NCBI GenBank assembly: GCA_021742025.1
Contig: JAIOWT010000010.1
Coordinates: 1-22,334 of the forward strand
DNA length: 22,334 nt
Source: Candidatus Nanopelagicales bacterium
GTDB lineage: Bacteria > Actinomycetota > Actinomycetes > S36-B12 > UBA5976
Direction: 5' to 3'
Shown here: piece by piece, positions 6,337 through 15,086 of the stretch
How the letters are laid out: the number at the start of each line of letters is the position of its first letter
Numbering within the stretch: the first letter of the stretch is position 1
The notes under the pieces: model-generated
The model's input: only the letters and a program-made list of their open reading frames with translations
The model's database searches: none
Told to the model about the DNA's origin: nothing
Program-made: the position numbers and the translations under genes

Positions 6337-8496
6337 CTAATCAGAGATACCAAATCTAGAATGCAGTTTTTGAAGCGACTTTGGTGCCCACCAATTCCAG
6401 TCACCAGCAACTCGCATCAGCGCAGGAACGAGTAATCCACGAACAATCGTTGCATCAAGCAGGATTGCAAAGGCAATTCCAAGACCCAACATCTTGATGC
6501 TAGTGACTCCACTCGTCATGAAACACGCAAACACAATCGCAATTAGAACAGCAGCAGCAGTGATGATTCGTCCTGATTTCTGCAAACCTAAACTTACCGA
6601 TGTAATTGTGTCCGCTCCATTTTCATGCTCTTCTTTGATTCGGGATAACAAAAACAGTTCATAGTCCATGGAAAGGCCAAAGGCCACAATTGCAACCAGC
6701 ACCAAAGTCGAAGTATCGAGAGCGCCAGTGACGGTAAAGTCACCAACTAACCACATTGCATTGCCGTCTTGGAAAACCCAAACCAAAACTCCAAGAGTCG
6801 CACCAAGGCTCAGCATATTCAAGATCACAGCTTTGATTGGAAGTACTGCGCTGCCGGTAAACAAGAACAAAATGATCAAAGTGGCAATGATGAGCCAACC
6901 AAGTACAGCGGGCAAGTTTTCTGAAATGCCATTTTGGGAATCAGTAAAGATTGCGGCCTGGCCACCAACTAAAGTTCCTTCAGCTGGTGGTTCAATCGCC
7001 CGGAGTCGGGTAACTAGATTTTGGGCGTCCATGTTTCTGGATTCAACGTTGGTATAGAGCGTAATTCGATGGTGAGCTTGAGACGGCGTGACCGCTTGCT
7101 CTGGAGCAACTGGAACTGCGGTGTCTTCTTCGAAGAACGAGTCACTTGTTAATGCACTGATTACATTTGGATCCGCAACTAAGGCTTTTGCATAATCGTT
7201 AACTTCGGCAGTTGAAGCAGAAATCGGTACCAAAACTTCAACAGGTATTTGACTCTCAAATCTTTCACGAATTTGATCCGATGCAATTGCCGCTGGATTA
7301 CTTGCGGGCAGAACTCGATCATCAACCTGACTGAACTTTGCATCTAGTGCAGGTGAAGCTAGGGCAACTAGCAAAGCTACGGTGCCAACGATTATCAAGA
7401 TTGGCCGCTTCATTACAGCGGTGGCTAATGTGGACCAGGCTCCGGATTCCTTTGGCTTCAAATCGCCACGTCGGATTTTCCACTTATCGACTTTGTGGCC
7501 AAGTAATGCAAGTGTTGCAGGCAATGCGATTAAAGAGGCTAAAACTGCGAATAAAACAACACTCACACCAGCGTATGCAAATGACTTTAAGAAATACTGT
7601 GGGAATAGCAGCATTGAGGCCAGTACCAGGGCAACCGTGATGCCGGAGTAAAACACCGTGCGACCTGCCGTCGAAACTGTAGTTACTACAGATGCATCAA
7701 CATCATTAGTTCGCGCTAATTCTTCTCGGAATCGATTTACGATCAACAGCGCATAGTCAATGCCAAGCCCAAGCCCTAACCCAGTGATTAGGTTTAAGGC
7801 AAAGACTGAAACGTCAGTGAACTGAGTAACTAAATAGAGCACGAAGAAACTGCCGGCAATTGAGCCAAGTGCAACAACCATTGGCAATCCAGCTGCAACG
7901 GCTGCGCCAAAAACAAAAAGCAACATTAAAACATTTAAGGGAATCGCAATGGCTTCGGCTATTTTCAAATCATTTTCGATTTGGCCGTTTATCGCTTCGT
8001 AGAGAACTTCGATACCACCAACGTAGGCGCGGGTTCCGGCAGATTCTTTGTCATAGGTATCTTGAATATTCTTCGCAGTAGAAGCCGCCTGCTCCGAATC
8101 CAGGTCTTTCGCAAAGTAAACAAGAGCTAGCCCAGCATTACCATCAAAACTTTTCAAGGTTTTTTGATTGGTATTCCAATACGAAACGATGGATTCAATG
8201 TTTTCTTCATCTGCAACTTGAGCTAGCAATTCATTTGCCGCGGCAACAGATTGTTGATCATCTATGCTCGCGAAGGTGTCAATTACCAAAATTGCAGAAG
8301 CATCGCGGGTATCAAAGTCTGATTTTAGAAGCCGTTCAACTTCTGCTGAATCGCTGCCAAGATCGTCATATCCCTGACTCTTTAACGAGCCGAATACACC
8401 CGCACCAATTACGCCTGCGATAAGTACCGAGATTAAGTAACCGACGAAAACACCTTTGCGGTGCCGGACCACAAATTGGCCAATGTTTTCAAACAC
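6337..8496 (-). CDS. MMPL family (RND superfamily) transporter
   Basis: A 719-aa inner-membrane transporter with two repeated halves, each a membrane helix, a porter domain and a bundle of five helices. The proton-relay Asp-Tyr pairs are visible in both halves: LGIDYALL (D247-Y248) and LSMDYELF (D611-Y612), equivalent to those of mycobacterial MmpL3. Porter domains fall at about residues 40-175 and 385-530. Length and motifs match the shorter actinobacterial MMPL proteins that move lipids or other hydrophobic compounds; the substrate is not deducible. It starts with GTG at 8496, with AAGG seven or eight bases upstream. The gene follows the SpoIID/LytB gene by 49 bp on the same strand, so an operon of envelope functions is possible. 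Confidence 0.94.
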   Translation of the reverse strand: MFENIGQFVVRHRKGVFVGYLISVLIAGVIGAGVFGSLKSQGYDDLGSDSAEVERLLKSDFDTRDASAILVIDTFASIDDQQSVAAANELLAQVADEENIESIVSYWNTNQKTLKSFDGNAGLALVYFAKDLDSEQAASTAKNIQDTYDKESAGTRAYVGGIEVLYEAINGQIENDLKIAEAIAIPLNVLMLLFVFGAAVAAGLPMVVALGSIAGSFFVLYLVTQFTDVSVFALNLITGLGLGLGIDYALLIVNRFREELARTNDVDASVVTTVSTAGRTVFYSGITVALVLASMLLFPQYFLKSFAYAGVSVVLFAVLASLIALPATLALLGHKVDKWKIRRGDLKPKESGAWSTLATAVMKRPILIIVGTVALLVALASPALDAKFSQVDDRVLPASNPAAIASDQIRERFESQIPVEVLVPISASTAEVNDYAKALVADPNVISALTSDSFFEEDTAVPVAPEQAVTPSQAHHRITLYTNVESRNMDAQNLVTRLRAIEPPAEGTLVGGQAAIFTDSQNGISENLPAVLGWLIIATLIILFLFTGSAVLPIKAVILNMLSLGATLGVLVWVFQDGNAMWLVGDFTVTGALDTSTLVLVAIVAFGLSMDYELFLLSRIKEEHENGADTITSVSLGLQKSGRIITAAAVLIAIVFACFMTSGVTSIKMLGLGIAFAILLDATIVRGLLVPALMRVAGDWNWWAPKSLQKLHSRFGISD

Positions 8497-8545
8497 AAGA
8501 ACGCCTTAAGTAGCTAAAGATGATGTTGCGTTTAAGTGTACTTGG

Positions 8546-10483
8546 CTACTTAACTTTCGTGTTTTTCGGCTTTGATGTCAGTACACCAAGTCGTGAGTCA
8601 CTGGTCTTAGCCCGATAGTAAACGCTCATTTTACTTGAGTCAGCTGCGCGATTAACTGCCCATTTTCCCGACTCATCCGTCTTGACTTTGGCAATCCGTT
8701 TCCATGATCCGTTTCCAACTTTTCGTTCTACGATCACAGTGACCCCGGCATATCCTGGGCTGATGCTGCCAGAGATCGTGAACTTAGAATTCCGCTTCAC
8801 TGCCTTAGGTGCACTGGTAACGATCGAGCCCGCCATGGTGATTCGTTTAGTGGTCGTCTTGATTGTGCCCTTTGAGTTTGTCGCAGTTATTCGAACTTGA
8901 TGATCTCCAGGTGAGAGTCCAGTCCATACAGCAGCCCACGAACCTTTTTCGTTCGTAGTTGCCGTAGCAACCGACTTCCATTTCCCACCGACTCGCTGCT
9001 GCAATTTGATGGTCGCACCAAGTTGAGCAGGGGAAACTTTTCCAGTGAATTTGTATTCAGTTGGTTTTATGACAGTTGCTGGCCAGTTAACTTTTGTGAC
9101 GGAAGTTAGTTTCCTTACAGTTGCACTTGTTGAACCAGCAATTGTTGTGATGCCTGGAGTAATTGCAGAAATGTAAGTTGATTTAGTTCCTAGAACGCCA
9201 CGTAATTCATCGGGTGTGACTTTTTGGCTTGGACCAATCGTAAGAGTAGTTATGTTTCCAGCAGAGTCTGAAAGATTTAGCTTGCTGATGCCACCACTTG
9301 GATAGTTACCACCGACGGTCATCGACCAAACATCTGCGATGTCGACACCCTGCGCGCGAAGTTTAGAAACTAGAGTTGCTTGATCAATCGTGTCAGTCCA
9401 CGCGGAATTACTGTTGTTAACGCGTGGATCTTGTGACCAACGGTCATCAACACTCACCAGATATGGAAGGGCGGAACCCCAAACTTCTGCAGTTGGTTGG
9501 GACTTACCCCCGGTGGACGAGGAGTAATACGTAGAAATTATTGAACCGTTGTATTGCACAACGTAAGCAGTATTTGGATCGACAATAGTTGCATTGACTG
9601 CCGCAACCCACCGGTCCCCACTCGTTGCAATTTCTTTGCTGTACCCAACGAATGCTTGATCAAGTGTTGTCGCATATATCTGACATCCACAACCGTTGCG
9701 ATTTGCAGTTTTCTTCAATGCATATGATCTTCCAGCAATGGCCTGTGCCTGCATAGCCGCTTCAGTCCAAGATGAAGGCACTTCACCAAGTCCGTAGAGA
9801 TACTCATCAGAAAGTCGCAATGTATTTACTACGACGAGGTCCATTATCGAATCGTCATACGTTCCTGAGGCAATTTCAAGAGTTCCGTAGCGATATCGAC
9901 TTGAGCAGGCATTTGGTGCGCAGCTTGCAGTTCCAAGTGCAGAAACTGCGGCAGTCGCATCAACTCCCGATTTAATGTGAAGGACGGTGTCAGCGTTGAC
10001 CCAATCTAGAGTTACTTTTGCACCAGCGCCCAAAACGACACCGCTTGAACTTACTTCCGTCATGCCGTTTACCGTCGCGAATACCGCAGGCACACCTGGG
10101 GCAATTGGAATCGGAGCTCCAGCATCGATTACGACATTGAAACCGCCACCAGCTATTGCGCCCGGAACAAGTTCGCCGCGTACTGATACAAATGGCCGAT
10201 CTTGCAAAATTCCAACTCGAATATTTGGAGCCGGTAATACGACTGGATCAACAGTGGTTCCGGAGTAATAGTGGGTAAGAATTTGCGAGGCGGTGTATCC
10301 GTCAAGCCCCATACCTTGCGCGCCGTATTGACTCATGCCAGCACCATGGCCAAAGCCCGATCCGACAATGGTGAATCCAGCTGGAACTTGAACTGCGTCA
10401 GCACCGCGGGCGGCGCCGACTGAGCCACCTATGACAACGGTGGCCAAGGCGGCGATAAGTATGGATCTGGTAGATCTGTTCAT
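8546..10483 (-). CDS. Secreted SpoIID/LytB domain protein with C-terminal Ig-like repeats
   Basis: A 645-aa exported protein. The N-terminus has a signal peptide: two arginines, a hydrophobic stretch at about 8-24, and AARGA near 24-28. The N-terminal motif FGHGAGMSQYGAQG (44-57) and GEVPSSWTEAAMQAQAIAGRSYAL (around 233-256) define the SpoIID/LytB domain. E234 sits at the place of the catalytic Glu of Bacillus SpoIID, a lytic transglycosylase acting on denuded peptidoglycan. STYYSSSTGG at 317-326 is the other conserved block. Residues from about 465 form two beta-rich repeats with the pattern G-x-W-K-x-(I/V)-A-x3-T-x-E-x-G-x-W, resembling Ig-like surface modules. It probably acts on the cell wall. 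The ATG at 10483 has only a weak GAGAAA upstream. Confidence 0.9.
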   Translation of the reverse strand: MNRSTRSILIAALATVVIGGSVGAARGADAVQVPAGFTIVGSGFGHGAGMSQYGAQGMGLDGYTASQILTHYYSGTTVDPVVLPAPNIRVGILQDRPFVSVRGELVPGAIAGGGFNVVIDAGAPIPIAPGVPAVFATVNGMTEVSSSGVVLGAGAKVTLDWVNADTVLHIKSGVDATAAVSALGTASCAPNACSSRYRYGTLEIASGTYDDSIMDLVVVNTLRLSDEYLYGLGEVPSSWTEAAMQAQAIAGRSYALKKTANRNGCGCQIYATTLDQAFVGYSKEIATSGDRWVAAVNATIVDPNTAYVVQYNGSIISTYYSSSTGGKSQPTAEVWGSALPYLVSVDDRWSQDPRVNNSNSAWTDTIDQATLVSKLRAQGVDIADVWSMTVGGNYPSGGISKLNLSDSAGNITTLTIGPSQKVTPDELRGVLGTKSTYISAITPGITTIAGSTSATVRKLTSVTKVNWPATVIKPTEYKFTGKVSPAQLGATIKLQQRVGGKWKSVATATTNEKGSWAAVWTGLSPGDHQVRITATNSKGTIKTTTKRITMAGSIVTSAPKAVKRNSKFTISGSISPGYAGVTVIVERKVGNGSWKRIAKVKTDESGKWAVNRAADSSKMSVYYRAKTSDSRLGVLTSKPKNTKVK

Positions 10484-10681
10484 TTTCTCGCGTTCGATGG
10501 GGGAAGCTTCATTACGAAACTAACACAATAAAAGTCCCTAAAGCGGGATGCGAAATCCAAGAAACGTACATATAGACGGAAAATTCACCTAGATTTATCT
10601 TGATTTCGAGTGGGCAAGGGTCGTGACTTACGATTAGATCATCGCATTCGCGCAACTTTGATTTATAGCAAGGACTTACCT

Positions 10682-13402
10682 GTGAGCGTTCTGGACAAAA
10701 TTCTTCGTGCTGGCGAAGGAAAAATTCTGCGAACCCTTGAGTCACTTGCTGCTCAGGTCAATGCTCTGGAAGAGCATTATGTCGCTATGTCTGACGATGA
10801 GTTACGTGGACTAACTGCAGATTTCAAACTTCGCATTTCAAACGGTGAAACTCTTGATGAGTTGTTACCAGAAGCATTCGCTGCCGTTCGGGAAGCCAGT
10901 AAGAGAACTTTGGGTCAACGTCATTACGACGTCCAACTAATGGGTGGGGCAGCGCTTCACTTAGGAAACATCGCAGAAATGCGAACCGGTGAAGGTAAGA
11001 CACTTGTTTCAACTTTGCCCGCATATTTAAATGCACTTTCAGGTCGCGGCGTTCACGTTGTAACAGTTAACGATTACTTGGCTGCTCGAGATGGACAGTG
11101 GATGGGTCGCGTTCACCGCTTCCTTGGTTTAGAAGTCGGCACAATTCTTTCGGACATGAATCCGGAACAGCGCCGAGGCGCCTACAACGCTGACATTACA
11201 TATGGCACGAATAATGAATTTGGATTCGATTACCTTCGCGACAACATGACACTGAACCCAGCCGATCGGGTTCAGCGAGACTATAACTTTGCAATCGTCG
11301 ATGAAGTTGACTCGATCTTGATTGACGAAGCTCGCACCCCACTTTTGATTAGTGGACCAGCTGATGTCGCAACTAAATGGTACGCAGAATTTGCTCGCTT
11401 AGTACCACGCTTAAGCGCAGAGACTGATTACGAGATAAACGAAAAGAAGCGCACGATCGGAATTCTGGAGCCGGGTGTTGAGAAAGTTGAGAACTGGTTA
11501 GGTATTGAAAATCTCTACGAATCAGAAAACACCCAGCTAGTCGGATATTTAAACAATGCGATCAAAGCACTAGCGCTGTTTAAGAAAGATAAAGATTACG
11601 TCGTCATGGACGGCGAAGTTTTGATCGTTGATGAACACACAGGTCGTATTTTGGCAGGGCGTCGTTACAACGATGGAATGCATCAAGCGATTGAAGCTAA
11701 AGAAGGCGTAGTGATTCAAAATGAGAATCAGACGCTAGCCACCATCACAATCCAGAACTACTTCCGCATGTACGACAAACTCTCGGGCATGACTGGTACT
11801 GCTATGACCGAAGCTTCAGAATTTCAACAGATTTACAAACTAGGTGTAGTCCCAATCCCTGCCAATCGTCCTGTGCAACGTATCGATCAATCCGATTTGG
11901 TTTACCGCACCGAAGACGCAAAGTTGAAAGCTGTACTCGCTGACATTGAAGCAAAGCACCAGATTGGCCAACCAATTCTGGTTGGAACAACCAGCGTGGA
12001 AAAGAGCGAACTAGTTTCAAAGTATTTGACACGCTCTGGAATTCCTCATGAAGTATTGAATGCTAAGCAACACGATCGCGAAGCTAGCATCGTTGCCGAA
12101 GCTGGCCGCAAGGGCGCAGTTACGGTTGCAACAAATATGGCTGGTCGCGGTACCGACATTATGTTGGGTGGAAATCCAGAATTTCGCGCGACTCAAGAAC
12201 TTGAACGACGTGGGCTAGATCCCGTAGAAAATCCGACTGAATATGAAACTGCTTGGGCCCCGGCTCTAGAAGCAGCAAAAGCAGCGGTTGCATCTGAACA
12301 CGATGAGGTAGTCGCCGTCGGTGGACTTTATGTTCTAGGAACTGAACGTCACGAATCTCGGCGCATTGACAATCAGTTGCGTGGACGTTCGGGACGTCAA
12401 GGAGATCCGGGCGAGACCCGTTTCTACTTATCGCTTGAAGATGATTTGATGCGCTTATTCAAGGGCGACATGGTGAACTCTTTCTTGCAGCGCTTTAATG
12501 TCCCAGATGATGTGCCAATTGAAGCCAAGATGGTTACCAACTCAATTCGTTCCGCACAAACTCAAGTTGAAGCCCAGAACTTTGAGATTCGAAAGAACGT
12601 TTTAAAGTACGACGAAGTAATGAACCGTCAACGTCAAGTTGTATATGGTGAGCGTTCTCGCGTGCTTGATGGCGAAGATATTCAAGATCAAATCAAGACT
12701 TTCATGAACGACACCATTGCCGCGTATGTTGCAGCTGAAACTGCAGAGGGTTTCCCAGAAGATTGGGACCTGCAGGCGCTGTGGACGGCGTTATCTGCGC
12801 TTTACCCAATCGAGATTTCGATCAACGACATGGTCAAGGCCGCAGGTGGAGATCCAGCCGATTTGTCTTCAGAATTTATGACTGCGACATTGCAAGAAGA
12901 CATTAATCGCGCGTATTTGGCTCGCGAGGCGGATTTACAACCACCAGTAATGCGAGAACTTGAGCGTCGAGTGATTTTGTCAGTACTTGATCGCAAATGG
13001 CGCGAGCACTTGTATGAGATGGATTACTTGCAAGAAGGTATTGGATTGCGCGCAATGGCGCAGCGAGATCCTCTTGTTGAGTATCAACGCGAAGGCTTCG
13101 ACTTATTTGTGGCAATGATGGAAGCTATCAAGGAAGAATCTGTCGGCTATATGTTTAATGCCGAAGTTACAGTTACACCTCACGTCCATGAAGATGGCCA
13201 AGAAGATGAAGTTGAACTGGAAACCAAAGGATTAGTGACCCCGCAATCTCCAACAGCACTTCAGTACTCAGGCCCAAGTGAAACTGGTGAGGTTAAGACC
13301 TCGTCAGTTTCAAACGATGCGTATGCAAACGTTGGTCGCAATGAACCTTGCCCATGTGGCTCGGGCAACAAGTACAAGAAGTGTCACGGAGCAGCGAGCT
13401 AG
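10682..13402 (+). CDS. secA: Preprotein translocase ATPase SecA
   Basis: The motor ATPase that pushes unfolded preproteins through SecYEG. Counting from GTG 10682 the protein is 906 aa. Walker A MRTGEGKT is at 100-107, Walker [13 protein letters not shown] at 206-217, and helicase motif 2 around [10 protein letters not shown] and [18 protein letters not shown]. The C-terminal zinc-binding SecB/ribosome motif has C890, C892, C901 and H902. The open frame extends upstream to a GTG at 10610. However, AAGGA at 10670-10674 sits exactly 7 nt before GTG 10682, and family N-termini begin near V-L-x-K-I-L-R-x-G-E-G, so 10682 is chosen. It is convergent with the Rv3235-family gene, a common neighbour of secA in actinobacteria. 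It is probably the essential SecA1. Confidence 0.97.
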   Translation: MSVLDKILRAGEGKILRTLESLAAQVNALEEHYVAMSDDELRGLTADFKLRISNGETLDELLPEAFAAVREASKRTLGQRHYDVQLMGGAALHLGNIAEMRTGEGKTLVSTLPAYLNALSGRGVHVVTVNDYLAARDGQWMGRVHRFLGLEVGTILSDMNPEQRRGAYNADITYGTNNEFGFDYLRDNMTLNPADRVQRDYNFAIVDEVDSILIDEARTPLLISGPADVATKWYAEFARLVPRLSAETDYEINEKKRTIGILEPGVEKVENWLGIENLYESENTQLVGYLNNAIKALALFKKDKDYVVMDGEVLIVDEHTGRILAGRRYNDGMHQAIEAKEGVVIQNENQTLATITIQNYFRMYDKLSGMTGTAMTEASEFQQIYKLGVVPIPANRPVQRIDQSDLVYRTEDAKLKAVLADIEAKHQIGQPILVGTTSVEKSELVSKYLTRSGIPHEVLNAKQHDREASIVAEAGRKGAVTVATNMAGRGTDIMLGGNPEFRATQELERRGLDPVENPTEYETAWAPALEAAKAAVASEHDEVVAVGGLYVLGTERHESRRIDNQLRGRSGRQGDPGETRFYLSLEDDLMRLFKGDMVNSFLQRFNVPDDVPIEAKMVTNSIRSAQTQVEAQNFEIRKNVLKYDEVMNRQRQVVYGERSRVLDGEDIQDQIKTFMNDTIAAYVAAETAEGFPEDWDLQALWTALSALYPIEISINDMVKAAGGDPADLSSEFMTATLQEDINRAYLAREADLQPPVMRELERRVILSVLDRKWREHLYEMDYLQEGIGLRAMAQRDPLVEYQREGFDLFVAMMEAIKEESVGYMFNAEVTVTPHVHEDGQEDEVELETKGLVTPQSPTALQYSGPSETGEVKTSSVSNDAYANVGRNEPCPCGSGNKYKKCHGAAS

Positions 13403-13408
13403 CCACTC

Positions 13409-13428
13409 CGGCAGCACTTACCTTGCCG
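13409..13428. terminator. Weak hairpin between convergent secA and Rv3235-family genes
   Basis: CGGCAG at 13409-13414 can pair with TTGCCG at 13423-13428 around an 8-nt loop, with the last pair a G-T wobble. No T tract follows on either strand, so it is only a possible weak or Rho-assisted terminator in the 29-bp gap between the two stops. Confidence 0.25.
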
Positions 13429-13431
13429 AAA

Positions 13432-13962
13432 CTATTCCGGCAGTGCCCACATCAAACTCGTTGCCCGCCATCTTCCGTCCAACCCTTCAAGACGCAATGC
13501 CAATGCAAAAGATCGGTTTGGTGTTCCAAACACTGAACTGACCTCGGCAACACCATCATCCGTTTCATGCACGTGAATACTTCGCACTCCAAGTTTTGGC
13601 ATCTTGTTTCGAGCAACTTGATGCTGAAGCTGACTCATAACTTCAGGCGTGATCCACCTATTGAGTTGTGCGGCTGGTCTGGAGCCATTGACAACTTCAA
13701 CTAGTGCATGAACTAGCCGCATCGACCATTGCCTGGCGGAAGGTAAATCGATTCTGGCTGTGGCTTGTGGGTCAAAGCTGTCCGGTCGATTCTCAGCCAT
13801 TCGCGGCGGCACGTACTTAATTGCATTCGCGCCATCGGTAGGCCACTCAAAAGGCAATGTTTCTTGCAGTCCATGCTTTGTTCGCACTGGCAAGTTAATG
13901 ATGTTGCCTGGCTTGTATTGACGTGCACCTGGAACGGGCAGCGCATAAATAATTGCATTCAT
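13432..13962 (-). CDS. Rv3235 family (DUF6459-like) protein
   Basis: A 176-aa protein without signal peptide or membrane helices. The first 70 residues look poorly structured and rich in Pro and charged residues. The rest carries the conserved pattern A-L-V-E-V-x-x-G-x-R-P-x-A-Q-L-x-R-W (about 86-103), VRSIHVHE (126-133), AEVSSVF (139-145) and ALALRLEGLDGRWRATSL (153-170). This matches the actinobacterial Rv3235 family found beside secA, of unknown function. The ATG at 13962 follows a run of G and A (GGGGGGAAACA) that serves as ribosome site. It is divergent from the 185-aa gene at 14198. Confidence 0.78.
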   Translation of the reverse strand: MNAIIYALPVPGARQYKPGNIINLPVRTKHGLQETLPFEWPTDGANAIKYVPPRMAENRPDSFDPQATARIDLPSARQWSMRLVHALVEVVNGSRPAAQLNRWITPEVMSQLQHQVARNKMPKLGVRSIHVHETDDGVAEVSSVFGTPNRSFALALRLEGLDGRWRATSLMWALPE

Positions 13963-14031
13963 TGTTTCCCCCCGAAACGTTTAGCAATTTCAGCATTTGC
14001 AAACCTTGTATGTGCCTGCAAGTGCTGCTTT

Positions 14032-14054
14032 GTGTTTTTATTCCCCAAAAACAC
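14032..14054. repeat. 8-bp perfect inverted repeat in intergenic region 13963-14197
   Basis: GTGTTTTT at 14032-14039 pairs perfectly with AAAAACAC at 14047-14054 around a 7-nt loop. It lies about 70 bp upstream of the Rv3235-family start. It could be an operator or a short RNA hairpin. It lacks the GC-rich stem of an ordinary intrinsic terminator. Confidence 0.4.
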
Positions 14055-14118
14055 CAGTACAAACTTTCTAATTTCTCCATTGGTAACTGTCAATGCTTGT
14101 AACTGAATTCGGATGAAT

Positions 14119-14148
14119 CTGTGGATATCTCAATTGAGTTATCCACAG
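14119..14148. promoter_or_regulatory. 30-bp near-perfect palindrome with two opposed DnaA-box-like arms
   Basis: The arms CTGTGGATA (14119-14127) and TATCCACAG (14140-14148) flank a core containing CTCAATTGAG (14129-14138). Fourteen of fifteen base pairs match, with one T-T mismatch (14128/14139). The right arm includes TTATCCACA at 14139-14147, a perfect 9-mer DnaA box. The left arm, read on the other strand, is ATATCCACA, one mismatch away. It lies 49 bp before the start of the 185-aa gene and 156 bp from the start of the divergent Rv3235-family gene. It could be a dimer operator for an unknown regulator or a DnaA site. Confidence 0.6.
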
Positions 14149-14197
14149 CCACTGGAACTACCCAATCGCCTGAGCCTGGATCAGGTGAAATGTCGTT

Positions 14198-14755
14198 ATG
14201 GAATCAGCCGAATTTGAATCTTCCTTATTCTCCGAACTAAACCGAGTCTTGTTGCAGGCTGCCGAAGAAGTGGCTTCTGAAGAGCGACTAGATCTCGCTT
14301 ATGAAGTATTAGAAACCGTTCGATTTGAGCAGGCTCACATTTCGTGGCTGGACCGACTCAGGAACACCACTGGCACAGTCGAGTTGCGACTCGCTCATGC
14401 TGATCTCCCGTTGGTTGTAGGTGAGGTTAAACATTTGGCTGTTCCCTTTTTGATATTGGAAAACTCAACCACTCATTTCCTAATCAACTTTGAGTTTGTG
14501 TCCGCCGCCTCTGGGTTAAGTGAGCTATCTCGGAATAATTCGCAGCCAGATGTCGTTAACTGGCTAGACAATGTTTGGTTTCACGATCTAGTGGAACATA
14601 GAAGTATTAGTACCTGGTATTTGGTTGGAGACCAAGTCATCGAAGGTTTTTGCAAAGGAACGGGATTTGACTCTTTGGAAATCGAAACAAATTCCAAAAC
14701 ATTTACAATTCCAAAAAGATCAATCGTTTCGAGTCGGACGATTAAGTCTGACTAA
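14198..14755 (+). CDS. Uncharacterised 185-aa protein
   Basis: I do not recognise a named domain. The first ~45 residues are acidic and probably helical (MESAEFESSLFSELNRVLLQ). From about 60 to 110 there is a beta-rich stretch (GTVELRLAHADLPLVVGEVKHLAVPFLILEN) with hydrophobic/polar alternation. The C-terminus, with GDQVIEGFCKGTGFDSLEIE and IPKRSIVSSRTI, again looks like strands, as in actinobacterial cytosolic proteins that carry a V-x-G-x-V ... D-x-L-x-L pattern beside a small HTH gene. No signal peptide or membrane helix is seen. AGGTGA at 14183-14188 lies 9 nt before the ATG. Its stop is 5 bp from the stop of the convergent HTH gene. Function is unknown. Confidence 0.75.
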   Translation: MESAEFESSLFSELNRVLLQAAEEVASEERLDLAYEVLETVRFEQAHISWLDRLRNTTGTVELRLAHADLPLVVGEVKHLAVPFLILENSTTHFLINFEFVSAASGLSELSRNNSQPDVVNWLDNVWFHDLVEHRSISTWYLVGDQVIEGFCKGTGFDSLEIETNSKTFTIPKRSIVSSRTIKSD

Positions 14756-14760
14756 CCTGA

Positions 14761-14970
14761 TTAGCGAGGGTTCTGAGCTACAAATTCTGCCGTTGCGGAA
14801 TAAAGCCGTGTTATGTAGGCCTCTAGAACTTTGTCTTCAACCCGCCATTGCCCGCGAGCTCCAATCTTTATGGCTGGCAAGTCACCGGTGCGTACGAGGG
14901 TGTACACCTGCGCCGGCGCGATGTTCAAAAGTTCGGCCACATCACTGAGTGTCAAGAATCTTGCAATCAT
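14761..14970 (-). CDS. Small excisionase-type helix-turn-helix DNA-binding protein
   Basis: A 69-aa protein that is nearly all one MerR/excisionase-like winged HTH: FLTLSDVAELLNIAPAQVYTLVRTGDLPAIKIGARGQWRVED, residues 5-46. The GDLPAIKIG turn and the G-Q-W-R-V wing are the hallmarks of the HTH_17 family that includes Streptomyces BldC (68 aa). A short C-terminal helix (EAYITRLYSATAEFVA) probably mediates self-contact. It is a chromosomal regulator rather than a phage Xis: no integrase is nearby and the neighbours are housekeeping genes. The ATG at 14970 has no Shine-Dalgarno. CATGAT ends 6 nt upstream, so a leaderless mRNA is possible. It is divergent from the SAF/CpaE pair. Confidence 0.87.
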   Translation of the reverse strand: MIARFLTLSDVAELLNIAPAQVYTLVRTGDLPAIKIGARGQWRVEDKVLEAYITRLYSATAEFVAQNPR

Positions 14971-15086
14971 TTCTAAATCATGACGTGTTGCAAAGGATCA
15001 GTCAGAAAGTTTTCCACAAACGTGAAGAGTGAATGTGAACAGCGATTAAATCTATGTCACCATAAGAAAAAGTTTGGGGGAACTTA

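Noticed and set aside
6668..7057. 129-aa plus-strand open frame opposite the MMPL gene
   Set aside because: Antisense shadow inside a clear transporter gene.
10610..10681. GTG at 10610 as the start of SecA, adding 24 residues
   Set aside because: GTG at 10682 has a perfectly spaced AAGGA and matches the family N-terminus; the extra residues do not look like SecA.
14761..14970. Phage excisionase
   Set aside because: No integrase, attachment repeats or other mobile genes are near; the protein resembles BldC-like chromosomal regulators.
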